Assembly: GCF_038595005.1 (NCBI RefSeq)
Contig: NZ_CP151997.1
Location: 2,046,001 to 2,110,000, forward strand
Direction: 5' to 3'
DNA from: Chryseomicrobium sp. FSL W7-1435
Lineage (GTDB): Bacteria > Bacillota > Bacilli > Bacillales_A > Planococcaceae
DNA: 64,000 nucleotides
Every line of letters begins with the position of its first letter. The first letter of the stretch is position 1. The translations under genes were made by a program, and so were the position numbers. The notes beneath the pieces are model-generated. The model saw only the letters and a program-made list of their open reading frames with translations. It made no database searches and was not told where the DNA came from. Below, one piece after another: positions 17,438-25,572 of the stretch.

Positions 17438-18604
17438 TCAATTTTTAGATTTTTCGTATCGTGCGAACATCGATACATTGACTAAAATACCAAGTGCTGC
17501 TGAAAATAAAATTAAAGCGGTACCTCCATAAGAGATAAAAGGTAGGGGTACACCTGTTAAAGGAATAATTCCTAACATACCACCTAAATTAACGAATGTT
17601 TGGAATCCAAAAATAGAAGCAATTCCAGCCGCTATCATTCGGCCATGGGGATCTTTACCTGTCAAAGCAATGGAAAGCCCTTTAAATACTAAGAAAAAGA
17701 TTCCTAGTAAGACAATACCCACTCCAATAATACCAAGTTCTTCGGCAATGACTGCCATGATGAAATCAGTATGGGGTTCAGGTAAATAGCCATATTTTTG
17801 ATTGGAGTTTCCAAGCCCAAGACCTGTGAGTCCCCCTGAACCAATTGCTAGATAACCATTTACAATTTGATAGCCAAATGAATCTTCATAGGCAAATGGA
17901 TTGAAAAAAGCTTCTAGTCGACCTAATCTTCTTGGTGTAATTATGGACTCTCTAAAAAAGTATAGCAAAATACCAATTATCAGAAAAGCGCCAAAAATGA
18001 GACCTAGTAATTTTGAGAACACTTGGACGCGAACTCCACTAGCTACAATGACTGTAATACATACAAATGTAATGATCATGGAGTTACCCACGTCAGTCTC
18101 TAACATGATAGAGGCAACGGCTGCTGCCATGATAATAATCGGTGGATAAATTGAATTAGTTAAATCATTCAACGTCCCTTTTTGAATTTTCTTAGCAAAT
18201 AAACCAGAAAAATAAAGAACGAGAACAATTTTTGCGACTTCAGATGGCTGCAGATTGATTGGGCCTAGATACAGCCAACTTTGCGATCCTGCTGCTCCCC
18301 CACTCCCGATAAAGTGAACTAATAGAAGTAGCACGAACATCACGCTGACCATTAACATCATCATGTATTTGTTTTTGAAATGCTTATAGGGAAACAAAGA
18401 CATTAGAAAGAACACAGGGATGGCTAAAAATAAATTGAACTTTTGTTGCTGATAGAAATAGTCAGGTGCCCAGTCGTACTTCTCTACTGCCCAATAAAAT
18501 GAAGAACTATAGATCATGACTAAGCCAAAAATACATAGGATTAGGTACGCAAATACAATTGAAAAATCTGTGTAGTTCAAATAACGTTTAAAATAAGTTT
18601 TCAC
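17438..18604 (-). CDS. ftsW: FtsW, septal peptidoglycan glycosyltransferase (SEDS family)
   Basis: A 388-residue SEDS protein with ten membrane segments that polymerises lipid II at the division septum together with a class B PBP. Motifs SSSFYWA near 34, GSGGAAGSQSWLYLGPINLQPSEV near 110-133 (catalytic loop region), HTDFIMAVIAEELG near 277-290 and PLPFISYGGT near 352 are characteristic. GTG 18604 follows AAGGTGA. The ftsW-pyc order equals B. subtilis, which argues for FtsW instead of RodA or SpoVE. Confidence 0.92.
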   Translation of the reverse strand: MKTYFKRYLNYTDFSIVFAYLILCIFGLVMIYSSSFYWAVEKYDWAPDYFYQQQKFNLFLAIPVFFLMSLFPYKHFKNKYMMMLMVSVMFVLLLLVHFIGSGGAAGSQSWLYLGPINLQPSEVAKIVLVLYFSGLFAKKIQKGTLNDLTNSIYPPIIIMAAAVASIMLETDVGNSMIITFVCITVIVASGVRVQVFSKLLGLIFGAFLIIGILLYFFRESIITPRRLGRLEAFFNPFAYEDSFGYQIVNGYLAIGSGGLTGLGLGNSNQKYGYLPEPHTDFIMAVIAEELGIIGVGIVLLGIFFLVFKGLSIALTGKDPHGRMIAAGIASIFGFQTFVNLGGMLGIIPLTGVPLPFISYGGTALILFSAALGILVNVSMFARYEKSKN

Positions 18605-18661
18605 ATCAGTTCACCTTGCTCTTGTTAGTAGTTGTGTTAGTGGTGAGGAATTCTATGTAGT

Positions 18662-18691
18662 AAAAAAACTCAAACACTGGCTGTTTGAGTT
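18662..18691 (-). terminator. Rho-independent terminator after ylaN
   Basis: On the reverse strand AACTCAAACA and TGTTTGAGTT form a stem around a short loop, followed by seven T. The stem begins inside the ylaN stop region. Confidence 0.8.
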
Positions 18692-18975
18692 CATTTACGA
18701 TCGGTATATGTTTCGTGTAGCAGCGACATCTCTTTTTCAAGAGAAGCCAAAATCTCTTTACCTTCTTCACGCTGAATAAGCCCAAGTCTCACAGCAAACT
18801 CAATCTCACGTGAGAGACCGAACATTTGTGTATCTAATACCTCTTCGTAAAGAGGACATTGTGGCATCGTCAAATTGTCCAGTTGTACTTTAATTAGCTG
18901 AGCAATTTTTTCAGCATCGGTTTTCAGTAGCGACAGCGCCTTGTCCCGATACGACTGCTCTATTTGTATATCCAT
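18691..18975 (-). CDS. ylaN: YlaN family protein
   Basis: A 94-residue helical cytoplasmic protein of the YlaN (DUF1507) family, matching by size, by segments such as [20 protein letters not shown] and [16 protein letters not shown], and by position next to ftsW. Reports from S. aureus and B. subtilis connect YlaN with iron homeostasis through Fur; whether that holds here is inferred from the family. GATGGGGG lies 9-10 bases upstream of ATG 18975. Confidence 0.9.
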   Translation of the reverse strand: MDIQIEQSYRDKALSLLKTDAEKIAQLIKVQLDNLTMPQCPLYEEVLDTQMFGLSREIEFAVRLGLIQREEGKEILASLEKEMSLLHETYTDRK

Positions 18976-19137
18976 ATGAGGACGCCCCCATCTAAAAATT
19001 CTAGTTTAACTTATTAAAGTGTATCTTTCTAGCTGTAAAATTGCAAGCAGAGTTGTAGGGATAACAAGGAAAAATACTTTGTTCCATTGCTCATTCACGG
19101 TATACTAGCAACAGATAAGACATGGAGGGAAAAGAAA

Positions 19138-19635
19138 ATGGATATGATTATTCCTGTAAAAGGTGCTGTGAAGTTTCCAATCACAATTGATCCTACAGTG
19201 TGGATCTTTGACGACCGCAAAGTAGATATAGACGAATACTTTAGTGGTCATTTTCAAGAAGTTAATCAAGAAGCTGAATATACAGACGTTACCTCTAAGC
19301 AATGGTCGCGCGAAATTACGGAGGGTTCCGTGTTTCCTCCTACATTAAAATCCGAAAAAAAATACGAGCGTACTAAACTCTTAACGAATTCCTATGCAAT
19401 TCCACTAGAATCATTTATTTTGAACGCTGAGCCAGCAGCTACTGCAACAACGTTAGTAGTAGAATCAACAACTGGTGATAAACGTTACCCATTGAACACA
19501 CTTTCCACATTGCTTGTTCAATTTAGTAAAGAAGGAAAACCACTAAAAGAAGATGGGCCTGTCTACATTTTACACAAAGATGGCAGTAATATTGAAGCAC
19601 CACTTACTCATGTCAGTTCCTTTCGGGTAGAATGA
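19138..19635 (+). CDS. ylaL: YlaL-like protein of unknown function
   Basis: A 165-residue soluble protein starting at ATG 19138 behind GGAGGG; the frame is open 17 codons further up but there is no site there. Segments such as MIIPVKGAVKFPITIDPTVW and WIFDDRKVDIDEYF, and the place between ylaN and ylaI, fit YlaL of B. subtilis (also called peptidyl-prolyl cis-trans isomerase-like in some annotations). No signal peptide, membrane segment or catalytic motif can be seen. Only one base separates its stop codon from ylaI. Confidence 0.7.
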   Translation: MDMIIPVKGAVKFPITIDPTVWIFDDRKVDIDEYFSGHFQEVNQEAEYTDVTSKQWSREITEGSVFPPTLKSEKKYERTKLLTNSYAIPLESFILNAEPAATATTLVVESTTGDKRYPLNTLSTLLVQFSKEGKPLKEDGPVYILHKDGSNIEAPLTHVSSFRVE

Positions 19636-19636
19636 T

Positions 19637-19840
19637 ATGCGAGTAAAATGTGTAATCTGCGACCGCATTGACCGTTTAGAAGATGATTTACCATTAGCAA
19701 AAAAACTTCGTAATCGATTTATTACGACTTATATGTGTCCGGAATGTTCCGATCGCATCAAAAAAAATACAGAAGCTCGTTTAGCAACTGGTAACTTCCG
19801 CTTCTATAGAAGTTCTCATCCTGCTGAAGATGAATTTTAA
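19637..19840 (+). CDS. ylaI: YlaI family zinc-ribbon-like small protein
   Basis: A 67-residue protein with two Cys pairs, CVIC at 5-8 and CPEC at 34-37, spaced like a zinc ribbon, followed by a basic tail. This is the DUF2197/YlaI pattern. The start ATG 19637 is one base beyond the ylaL stop and has little ribosome binding site, suggesting translational coupling. Function unknown. Confidence 0.85.
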   Translation: MRVKCVICDRIDRLEDDLPLAKKLRNRFITTYMCPECSDRIKKNTEARLATGNFRFYRSSHPAEDEF

Positions 19841-19841
19841 A

Positions 19842-19879
19842 AAAATACCCTCTGAGACTACTGTCTCAGAGGGTATTTT
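19842..19879. terminator. Bidirectional terminator between ylaI and ylaH
   Basis: AAAATACCCTCTGAGAC and its exact complement form a 17-base stem around TACT, with T runs on both strands. The stem ends on the first base of the ylaH stop codon. Confidence 0.9.
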
Positions 19880-20202
19880 CAAGCTGTTGTGCCTCGTTTT
19901 TCAAGACGCATACGAACTTTATAGATGATTAAAATTAAAGCAGCCACCATTAGTCCTTCGACTATTGGTAGGAAGAATGCCAGGAATGTGAGTACCAAGC
20001 ATCCAATAAATAGAAACAAATAAATCACTATATTTTGGCGAAGTGGTAACCTCTTGGCAAACCCTAGTTTATAAACAAGAACTGACAAAGCAAAGATGAT
20101 GAAAAACAAAACATACCCTGCCACATCAAAGTTTGGCATTTGCTCGTAAATGAACCGGGAAATTGCAGACATCCTACCAAAAACCATTTCTTGTCCATCC
20201 AC
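19879..20202 (-). CDS. ylaH: YlaH-like membrane protein
   Basis: A 107-residue protein with three hydrophobic segments (about 28-46, 58-79, 82-97) and a basic C-terminus (KVRMRLEKRGTT). Size and position directly behind typA identify it as YlaH. Function is unknown in the family. ATG 20202 has AAGGGAGAG about 11 bases upstream and may be expressed from typA read-through (16-base gap). Confidence 0.82.
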   Translation of the reverse strand: MDGQEMVFGRMSAISRFIYEQMPNFDVAGYVLFFIIFALSVLVYKLGFAKRLPLRQNIVIYLFLFIGCLVLTFLAFFLPIVEGLMVAALILIIYKVRMRLEKRGTTA

Positions 20203-20218
20203 TTAGAGTCTCTCCCTT

Positions 20219-22066
20219 CTAGGATTGCTCTGCGTATTTATTCTTCTTAGCCATACGCTCACGCTCATTTTTATCAAGTACTTTTTTACGCAAACGAATT
20301 GATTGAGGTGTGATTTCACAGTACTCATCATCGTTCAAGTATTCAAGAGCTTCTTCAAGCGTCATGATACGTGGTTTTTTGCGAGTAGTTGTTGCTTCTT
20401 TATTTGCTGAACGGATGTTATTAGCAGCTTTCACTTTCGTGATGTTAACTGTTAAGTCATTATCACGCGTGTGCTCTCCTACAATCATTCCTTCATAGAT
20501 ATCAGTACCTGGCTCAACGAAAATTGTTCCACGGTCCTCAACACCTAAAATTCCGTATTCAGAGGCTTTACCTGTCTCCATTGAAACAAGAACACCTTTA
20601 GAACGTCCACCAACACGGCCTTGTGCCATTGGTTGGTAGCTATCGAATGTATGGTTGATGATTCCGTAACCACGAGTAAGTGTTAAGAAATCTGTCGTGT
20701 ATCCAATCAAACCACGAGCTGGAACCATGAAGATTAAACGTACTTGGCCAGAACCGTTATTGATCATATCAAGCATTTCACCTTTACGCTCACCCATTGA
20801 TTCAATGATCGAACCAGTGTGCTCTTCAGGGATGTCAATTTGTACACGTTCAACAGGCTCCATACGAACACCATCGATTAAGCGAACGATAACTTCAGGT
20901 TTTGAAACTTGAATTTCAAAGCCCTCACGACGCATGTTTTCAATCAAGATGGATAAGTGAAGCTCTCCACGACCTGATACTACCCAAGCATCCGGTGAAT
21001 CAGTTTCTTCAACACGTAGAGAAACATCTGTCTCTAATTGTGCAAGAAGACGCTCTTCGATTTTACGCGCTGTAACCCATTTCCCTTCGCGACCTGCGAA
21101 TGGACTGTTGTTTACTAAGAACGTCATTTGAAGAGTTGGCTCATCAATACGAAGAATTGGCAGCGCCTCAGGATGTTCAATCGGACAAACTGTTTCTCCA
21201 ACGTTAATGTCTTCCATACCAGAAACCGCAATCAGATCTCCTGCTTTAGCTTCTTGAATTTCAATACGTTTTAGTCCCATAAATCCGAACATTTTAGTCA
21301 CACGGAAGTTTTTCACTGTTCCATCAAGCTTCATTAGTGAAACCTGTTGGCCAACTGTCATTGTTCCACGGAACACACGCCCGATACCGATACGTCCTAC
21401 GTAGTCATTATAATCAAGAAGGGCTACTTGGAATTGTAAACCTTCCTCACTGTTATCTACTGGTGCTGGAATTTTTTCAATGATTGCATCATAAATAACC
21501 TGCATGTTTTCATCTTGATCAGCTGGATCGGATGATAAACTTGCTGTTCCGTTCATTCCGGAAGCAAAGATTACAGGGAATTCTAACTGGTCATCATTTG
21601 CATCAAGTTCAATGAATAATTCTAAAACTTCATCTACTACTTCTTCTGGACGAGCAAAATCACGGTCAATTTTATTAACAACTACGATTGGCTGTAAGTT
21701 TTGTTCTAATGCTTTTTTCAGTACGAAACGAGTTTGTGGCATACAACCTTCGTATGCATCAACAATAAGAAGAACACCATCTACCATTTTCATGATACGT
21801 TCTACTTCACCACCGAAATCGGCGTGACCAGGCGTGTCCAAAATATTAATTTTCGTGTCTTTGTACTGGATTGCTGTGTTTTTTGCGAGAATCGTGATTC
21901 CACGCTCTCTTTCAATGTCATTCGAGTCCATTGCACGTTCATCAACATGTTCATTCGAACGGAACGTACCTGATTGTTTCAACATTTGGTCTACTAACGT
22001 TGTTTTACCATGGTCAACGTGAGCAATAATAGCGATATTACGTAAATCTTGACGAGTATTAGTCAT
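20219..22066 (-). CDS. typA: Ribosome-associated GTPase TypA/BipA
   Basis: A 615-residue translational GTPase. G1 is AHVDHGKTTLVDQML at about 15-29, the switch region has RERGITILAKN, G3 is DTPGHADFGGE and G4 is NKIDR. Domains II, III and V resembling EF-G follow, and the C-terminal BipA-specific domain carries the lysine-rich tail RKKVLDKNERER. It binds the 70S ribosome and supports 50S assembly at low temperature and under stress. ATG 22066 follows GGAG. Confidence 0.97.
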   Translation of the reverse strand: MTNTRQDLRNIAIIAHVDHGKTTLVDQMLKQSGTFRSNEHVDERAMDSNDIERERGITILAKNTAIQYKDTKINILDTPGHADFGGEVERIMKMVDGVLLIVDAYEGCMPQTRFVLKKALEQNLQPIVVVNKIDRDFARPEEVVDEVLELFIELDANDDQLEFPVIFASGMNGTASLSSDPADQDENMQVIYDAIIEKIPAPVDNSEEGLQFQVALLDYNDYVGRIGIGRVFRGTMTVGQQVSLMKLDGTVKNFRVTKMFGFMGLKRIEIQEAKAGDLIAVSGMEDINVGETVCPIEHPEALPILRIDEPTLQMTFLVNNSPFAGREGKWVTARKIEERLLAQLETDVSLRVEETDSPDAWVVSGRGELHLSILIENMRREGFEIQVSKPEVIVRLIDGVRMEPVERVQIDIPEEHTGSIIESMGERKGEMLDMINNGSGQVRLIFMVPARGLIGYTTDFLTLTRGYGIINHTFDSYQPMAQGRVGGRSKGVLVSMETGKASEYGILGVEDRGTIFVEPGTDIYEGMIVGEHTRDNDLTVNITKVKAANNIRSANKEATTTRKKPRIMTLEEALEYLNDDEYCEITPQSIRLRKKVLDKNERERMAKKNKYAEQS

Positions 22067-22170
22067 TTTTCCACTCCATATTCTTTTTTCGAGTCCATAA
22101 CTGTGATATTATAGCACGGATAGCTCAAAATTACACCTTTGAGTTTTTTCCCATGAGGAGGAACCGTGAT

Positions 22171-22359
22171 ATGAAAAATTTAAAATGGATTTTTGTACTG
22201 TATTCTTTGCTTGCCATCGCTGCAATGGCGTCTATCGGAGTGGCCGTTTCCTACCGAAGTGTACCTTTTGTATTACTTGCGATTTTTGCACTGATCGTCA
22301 TAATGGGATTTGGCTTTAAAAAGAAAAAAGAGTACCGAGAAAAAGGATTACTCGACTAA
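22171..22359 (+). CDS. ylaF: YlaF-like small membrane protein
   Basis: A 62-residue protein, the same length as B. subtilis YlaF, with two hydrophobic segments (about 6-23 and 29-47) and a charged tail KKKKEYREKG. I start at ATG 22171; the ATG at 22153 overlaps the GGAGG ribosome binding site and is unlikely. It is divergent from typA, as in B. subtilis. Function unknown. Confidence 0.82.
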   Translation: MKNLKWIFVLYSLLAIAAMASIGVAVSYRSVPFVLLAIFALIVIMGFGFKKKKEYREKGLLD

Positions 22360-22377
22360 TTTAGCTTTTATACACAA

Positions 22378-22421
22378 AAAACAGTAGATTCTCTTTTTCT
22401 TAAGGGAGAATCTACTGTTTT
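22378..22421. repeat. Dispersed palindromic unit, copy D
   Basis: AAAACAGTAGATTCTC (22378-22393) pairs perfectly with 22406-22421 and is flanked by A and T runs. It occupies the convergent ylaF/suhB junction and would serve as a bidirectional terminator. It shares the GATTCTC core with the other copies. Confidence 0.85.
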
Positions 22422-22425
22422 TTCT

Positions 22426-23223
22426 TTACGTTGTTTGAGGCGTCAGGTAATAAGTAATTATTTCATCAAATAATGCGGGATTCGCAATAATAAAAGGCTG
22501 ATTTTTCAGTAGATCAAAAGGTCCTCCACCAAGTGTGCCACAAATTGCTCCCACTTCCTCAGCGATTACCATTCCTCCAGCAACATCCCAAGCAGATAAG
22601 CGCATCGAGAAATATGCGTCCAAGCGACCCGTTACGACATAGCTAATTTCAAGTGCCGCCGAACCATAAGATCGAGTCCCTCGCACTCGCTTTACTAGCT
22701 CAGCAACTTTTGTGTGATCGATATGTCGGTTAGGGGCTACCCAAGATGCATTCACACCAATTAAGCTATCTTCAAATTGTGTAGTAGCCAATTTAGGCAG
22801 CTGTTTTCCATTCTGAAAAGCACCTTGTCCTTTTGTAGCGGAAATCATTTCGCCGGTCATTACTTGATAAATATACCCAAGTTCTCCAATGCCCTCTTTA
22901 TAAATCCCTACCGTTATACAAAAATTACGTTGTTGATTGATAAAATTGGTTGTCCCATCAATAGGGTCGACAATCCAAACATAACCATCCCAATCAGTAA
23001 TAGTGTCTCCAAATCCTTCTTCCCCTAATAATCGATGTGTAGGAAAGTGTTGATTTACTTGAGATACAAAAAATTGTTCCGTTTCCATATCAATATTTGT
23101 AACAAGATCTGAAGGAGAACTTTTTTCAGTAATGGTCATCTGAGTATGTAGGGATGCCTTAATACGTTCGCCCGCTTGTTTAATAATGCTTTGTGCGACT
23201 TCATCAATTTGCACTAAGTTCAT
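22426..23223 (-). CDS. suhB: Inositol monophosphatase family protein (SuhB/YktC-like)
   Basis: A 265-residue Mg-dependent phosphatase. Metal-binding motifs are GEEGFGD near 69-75, WIVDPIDGTTNF near 87-98 and SAWDVAGG near 210-217, in the order of the IMPase family. Members hydrolyse myo-inositol-1-phosphate, NADP or sugar phosphates; the substrate cannot be fixed here. In B. subtilis the equivalent gene is yktC, with yktB and yktA close by as in this window. GGAGGTGGAGAGCTC precedes ATG 23223. Confidence 0.9.
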   Translation of the reverse strand: MNLVQIDEVAQSIIKQAGERIKASLHTQMTITEKSSPSDLVTNIDMETEQFFVSQVNQHFPTHRLLGEEGFGDTITDWDGYVWIVDPIDGTTNFINQQRNFCITVGIYKEGIGELGYIYQVMTGEMISATKGQGAFQNGKQLPKLATTQFEDSLIGVNASWVAPNRHIDHTKVAELVKRVRGTRSYGSAALEISYVVTGRLDAYFSMRLSAWDVAGGMVIAEEVGAICGTLGGGPFDLLKNQPFIIANPALFDEIITYYLTPQTT

Positions 23224-23260
23224 GAGCTCTCCACCTCCTGTAAGTTATTTTAGTGTAACA

Positions 23261-23302
23261 AAAAAAGCACCCTCTGGCATCAATGTTGCAGCGGGGTGCT
23301 TT
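23261..23302 (-). terminator. Rho-independent terminator after the YkzI-like gene
   Basis: On the reverse strand AAAGCACCC and GGGTGCTTT form the stem base with a partly paired interior, followed by T residues. It lies between the YkzI-like gene and suhB. Confidence 0.7.
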
Positions 23303-23321
23303 ATCTATAAGAACTTATCAT

Positions 23322-23513
23322 CTACGTCATAATCTCCTTTAATTCATTAGTGATTTCAAATAGTCGGTGCTTTACGCCTTCTATCTCTATCTCGTCTTGA
23401 CGCTCCATAGCATCGTGTAATGAAACTAGGAAATAATCAAGCTCTAACTCCAGCAACTGTTTACGTTGTTTGTCCATCTCATCTTTTCGCACAATATGAA
23501 TGACTTGGCGCAT
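23322..23513 (-). CDS. Small YkzI-like protein
   Basis: A 63-residue protein, highly charged and predicted helical (KQRKQLLELELDYFLVSL then EIEGVKHRLFEITNELK), probably a coiled-coil hairpin. AAAGGGGGACTTCCG precedes ATG 23513. In B. subtilis a gene of this size, ykzI, follows yktC at this place, so it is probably the equivalent. Function unknown; the name rests mainly on position. Confidence 0.6.
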   Translation of the reverse strand: MRQVIHIVRKDEMDKQRKQLLELELDYFLVSLHDAMERQDEIEIEGVKHRLFEITNELKEIMT

Positions 23514-23603
23514 CGGAAGTCCCCCTTTTTCGTTTGAAATACTTGTTACAAGATTTTTACCCGATTGTCATTTAAACTAAACCTAGAGGAAAGGAGTTTT
23601 TTC

Positions 23604-24218
23604 ATGAGTTATTGGACACAAAAAGATTTTGACGTATTTAAAAAAGAAGGATTAGAAGCTCGCATGCAAGGCCTGGAAACTCAGATCCGTCCTAAGTTTC
23701 ATGAACTAGGTGCACAGTTTTCAGATGAATTAGCAGCTAAGCTTGGCCATGAGATGTTTCCCCATGTGGCTAAACACGCTAGACGCACTGTTAACCCTCC
23801 TAAAGATAGTTGGGTGGCATTCGCTCCCTATAAAAGAGGCTATAAAGCGCTTCCTCATTTCCAGATTGGTTTATGGGAAAGTCATGTATTTATAATTCTT
23901 GCTGTCATTTATGAAGCACCTACCAAAACAGCCATTGCCGATAAGTTAGGAAAGAAGATGTCGTTAATCACTTCCCTCCCTAAAGATTATGTGATTTCGG
24001 GAAATCATATGAAACCCGATGCTGAAGCTATCACGAAATCTACAACGGCTCATTATTTGCAACGATTAGCAACAATCAAAAAAGGGGAGCTGGTCATCGG
24101 ACGACATTTGTCAGTTGATGAAGCAGCTACCCTTTCGAAAGAACAATTCTATACGTATGTAACAGATACATTCGATGAATTACTTCCTTTATATCAAAAA
24201 ATGACAGAACTAAACTAA
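23604..24218 (+). CDS. yktB: YktB family protein (UPF0637 / DUF1054)
   Basis: A 204-residue cytoplasmic protein starting at ATG 23604 behind AAAGGAG. The N-terminal WTQKDFDVFKKEGLEARM and the middle DSWVAFAPYKRGYKALPHFQ are typical of the YktB family. No enzyme motif is evident and the function is unknown. It is divergent from the YkzI-like gene and convergent with yktA. Confidence 0.9.
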   Translation: MSYWTQKDFDVFKKEGLEARMQGLETQIRPKFHELGAQFSDELAAKLGHEMFPHVAKHARRTVNPPKDSWVAFAPYKRGYKALPHFQIGLWESHVFIILAVIYEAPTKTAIADKLGKKMSLITSLPKDYVISGNHMKPDAEAITKSTTAHYLQRLATIKKGELVIGRHLSVDEAATLSKEQFYTYVTDTFDELLPLYQKMTELN

Positions 24219-24243
24219 GTAGCTTAAGCTACTTAGTTTTTTT
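24212..24243. terminator. Bidirectional terminator between yktB and yktA
   Basis: AAACTAAGTAGCTT is followed at once by its complement, a perfect 28-base palindrome with T runs on both sides. It overlaps the last codons of both convergent genes. Confidence 0.85.
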
Positions 24244-24513
24244 AGTTAAGCGAATGCGTTCTTGCCCTTCCTTTGCCGCTTTCACAACCGGGTAAGCAGA
24301 ATAGCCGCTTGCCTCTTCAAACTCTCTAAACGAAGTCTTTTCCTCAGCTATGGAGCGAACCACTTCTTTAAACTTCTTGTAATGCGTCATCACTTTGTCA
24401 CGCGTAATACCTTTTTCGTAAGCTTCTTCGATAGCCTGATAAAATTCGACTACTGCCACCATTTCTTCCGTTGTCCAATCAAAAGACAATGGGTAACTGT
24501 ATTCATTTGCCAT
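24229..24513 (-). CDS. yktA: YktA family protein (UPF0223)
   Basis: A 94-residue protein matching UPF0223 (SFDWTTEEMVAVVEFYQAIEEAYEKGI, then FREFEEASGYSAYPVVKAAKE). ATG 24513 overlaps the stop of the upstream nitronate monooxygenase gene as TAATG, so I prefer it over the in-frame codon at 24525. Function unknown. In B. subtilis yktA directly follows speA; here the monooxygenase gene is inserted between them. Confidence 0.9.
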   Translation of the reverse strand: MANEYSYPLSFDWTTEEMVAVVEFYQAIEEAYEKGITRDKVMTHYKKFKEVVRSIAEEKTSFREFEEASGYSAYPVVKAAKEGQERIRLTKKTK

Positions 24514-25466
24514 TAGTTGCACCATCTTTCTTTCACTTCATTCATTTCTTGGTCAAATCGAGTCAGCAATTGTTTCACACTCGGAATATCGTTGATTAGT
24601 CCGACCGCTTGTCCAGCCCATCCAAAGCCTTCCTCCTGTAAACCTTCATAAATGAATTTCTTATTTGCTTCACCACTAATTAAATCTTTCAACGCTTCGT
24701 AAGTAGGTGTTACTTCTTCGATTTCAAGAATTTTTGTTGTCCAGTCTGATTTTAACGCACGAGCTGGGGCTCCGATAGAACGTTTGATGACTACCGTGTC
24801 TTGTTCACCCGCAGCTATAATGGCTTGTTTATAGGCAGTTGAAGCATGCACGCATTCAGTAGTTGCAATAAAGCGCGTCCCCATCTCAACCCCTTCTGCT
24901 CCTAACGCAAGAGCGGCCATAATTCCGTACCCATCTGCAATGCCCCCTGATGCAATGACTGGGATCTTTAAAGACTGGGAAACTTTTCGAATTAAGATTT
25001 GAGTGGCTACGTCATCACGACCAAGATGACCTCCCCCTTCTTGTCCTACTACCATAACAGCATCGGCACCTAACTCTTGCGCTTTTACGGCTTGGCGCAC
25101 TGCTGCTACAAGCACCAATTTTTTGATCGATGTTCCTTCGAGTAAGGTGAATAAAGGCGCTGGGTTCCCACCTGTCATACTTATGACTGGAACTGCTTCT
25201 TCCACAGCTACCTGCACCATATGTTCGAATGGTCTACCATGTTGCCCAATAGCATAATTGACTCCAAAAGGTTGATCTGTCAGTTCTCGCACACGTCGAA
25301 TCTCTGAACGTAGTTCTTCAGTTCCTGGCAAACTCATCGCAGTGATTTGACCAAGTCCCCCTGCGTTTGAAACAGCTGCACATAAGTCAGAATACGCTAA
25401 ATAGGCAAGACCCCCTTGTACAATCGGTTTCTCGATACCTAATAGTTCTGTTATTCGTGTTTTCAT
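24513..25466 (-). CDS. Nitronate monooxygenase family flavoprotein
   Basis: A 317-residue FMN-dependent TIM-barrel protein of the nitronate monooxygenase / FabK-like family. Visible motifs: PIVQGGLAYLAYSDLCAAVSNAGGLG at the N-terminus (split here as the substrate and FMN loop), GQEGGGHLGR near 139 and PVIASGGIADGYGIMAALALGAEGVEMGTRF near 167-197 for phosphate binding. Members oxidise propionate-3-nitronate or act as enoyl-ACP reductase; the presence of the GGHLG loop alone does not decide. A GGGGAGGGGA site precedes ATG 25466. Coupled to yktA through TAATG. Confidence 0.85.
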   Translation of the reverse strand: MKTRITELLGIEKPIVQGGLAYLAYSDLCAAVSNAGGLGQITAMSLPGTEELRSEIRRVRELTDQPFGVNYAIGQHGRPFEHMVQVAVEEAVPVISMTGGNPAPLFTLLEGTSIKKLVLVAAVRQAVKAQELGADAVMVVGQEGGGHLGRDDVATQILIRKVSQSLKIPVIASGGIADGYGIMAALALGAEGVEMGTRFIATTECVHASTAYKQAIIAAGEQDTVVIKRSIGAPARALKSDWTTKILEIEEVTPTYEALKDLISGEANKKFIYEGLQEEGFGWAGQAVGLINDIPSVKQLLTRFDQEMNEVKERWCN

Positions 25467-25572
25467 AAAATCCCCTCCCCCTCTCAGTCTATCAAGTTTT
25501 TTCTTTATTTAGTAGCAGGGAAATGCTATACTTCACTTGTTTTCTATTTCAACAATAAAGGTGGTTAGCACG

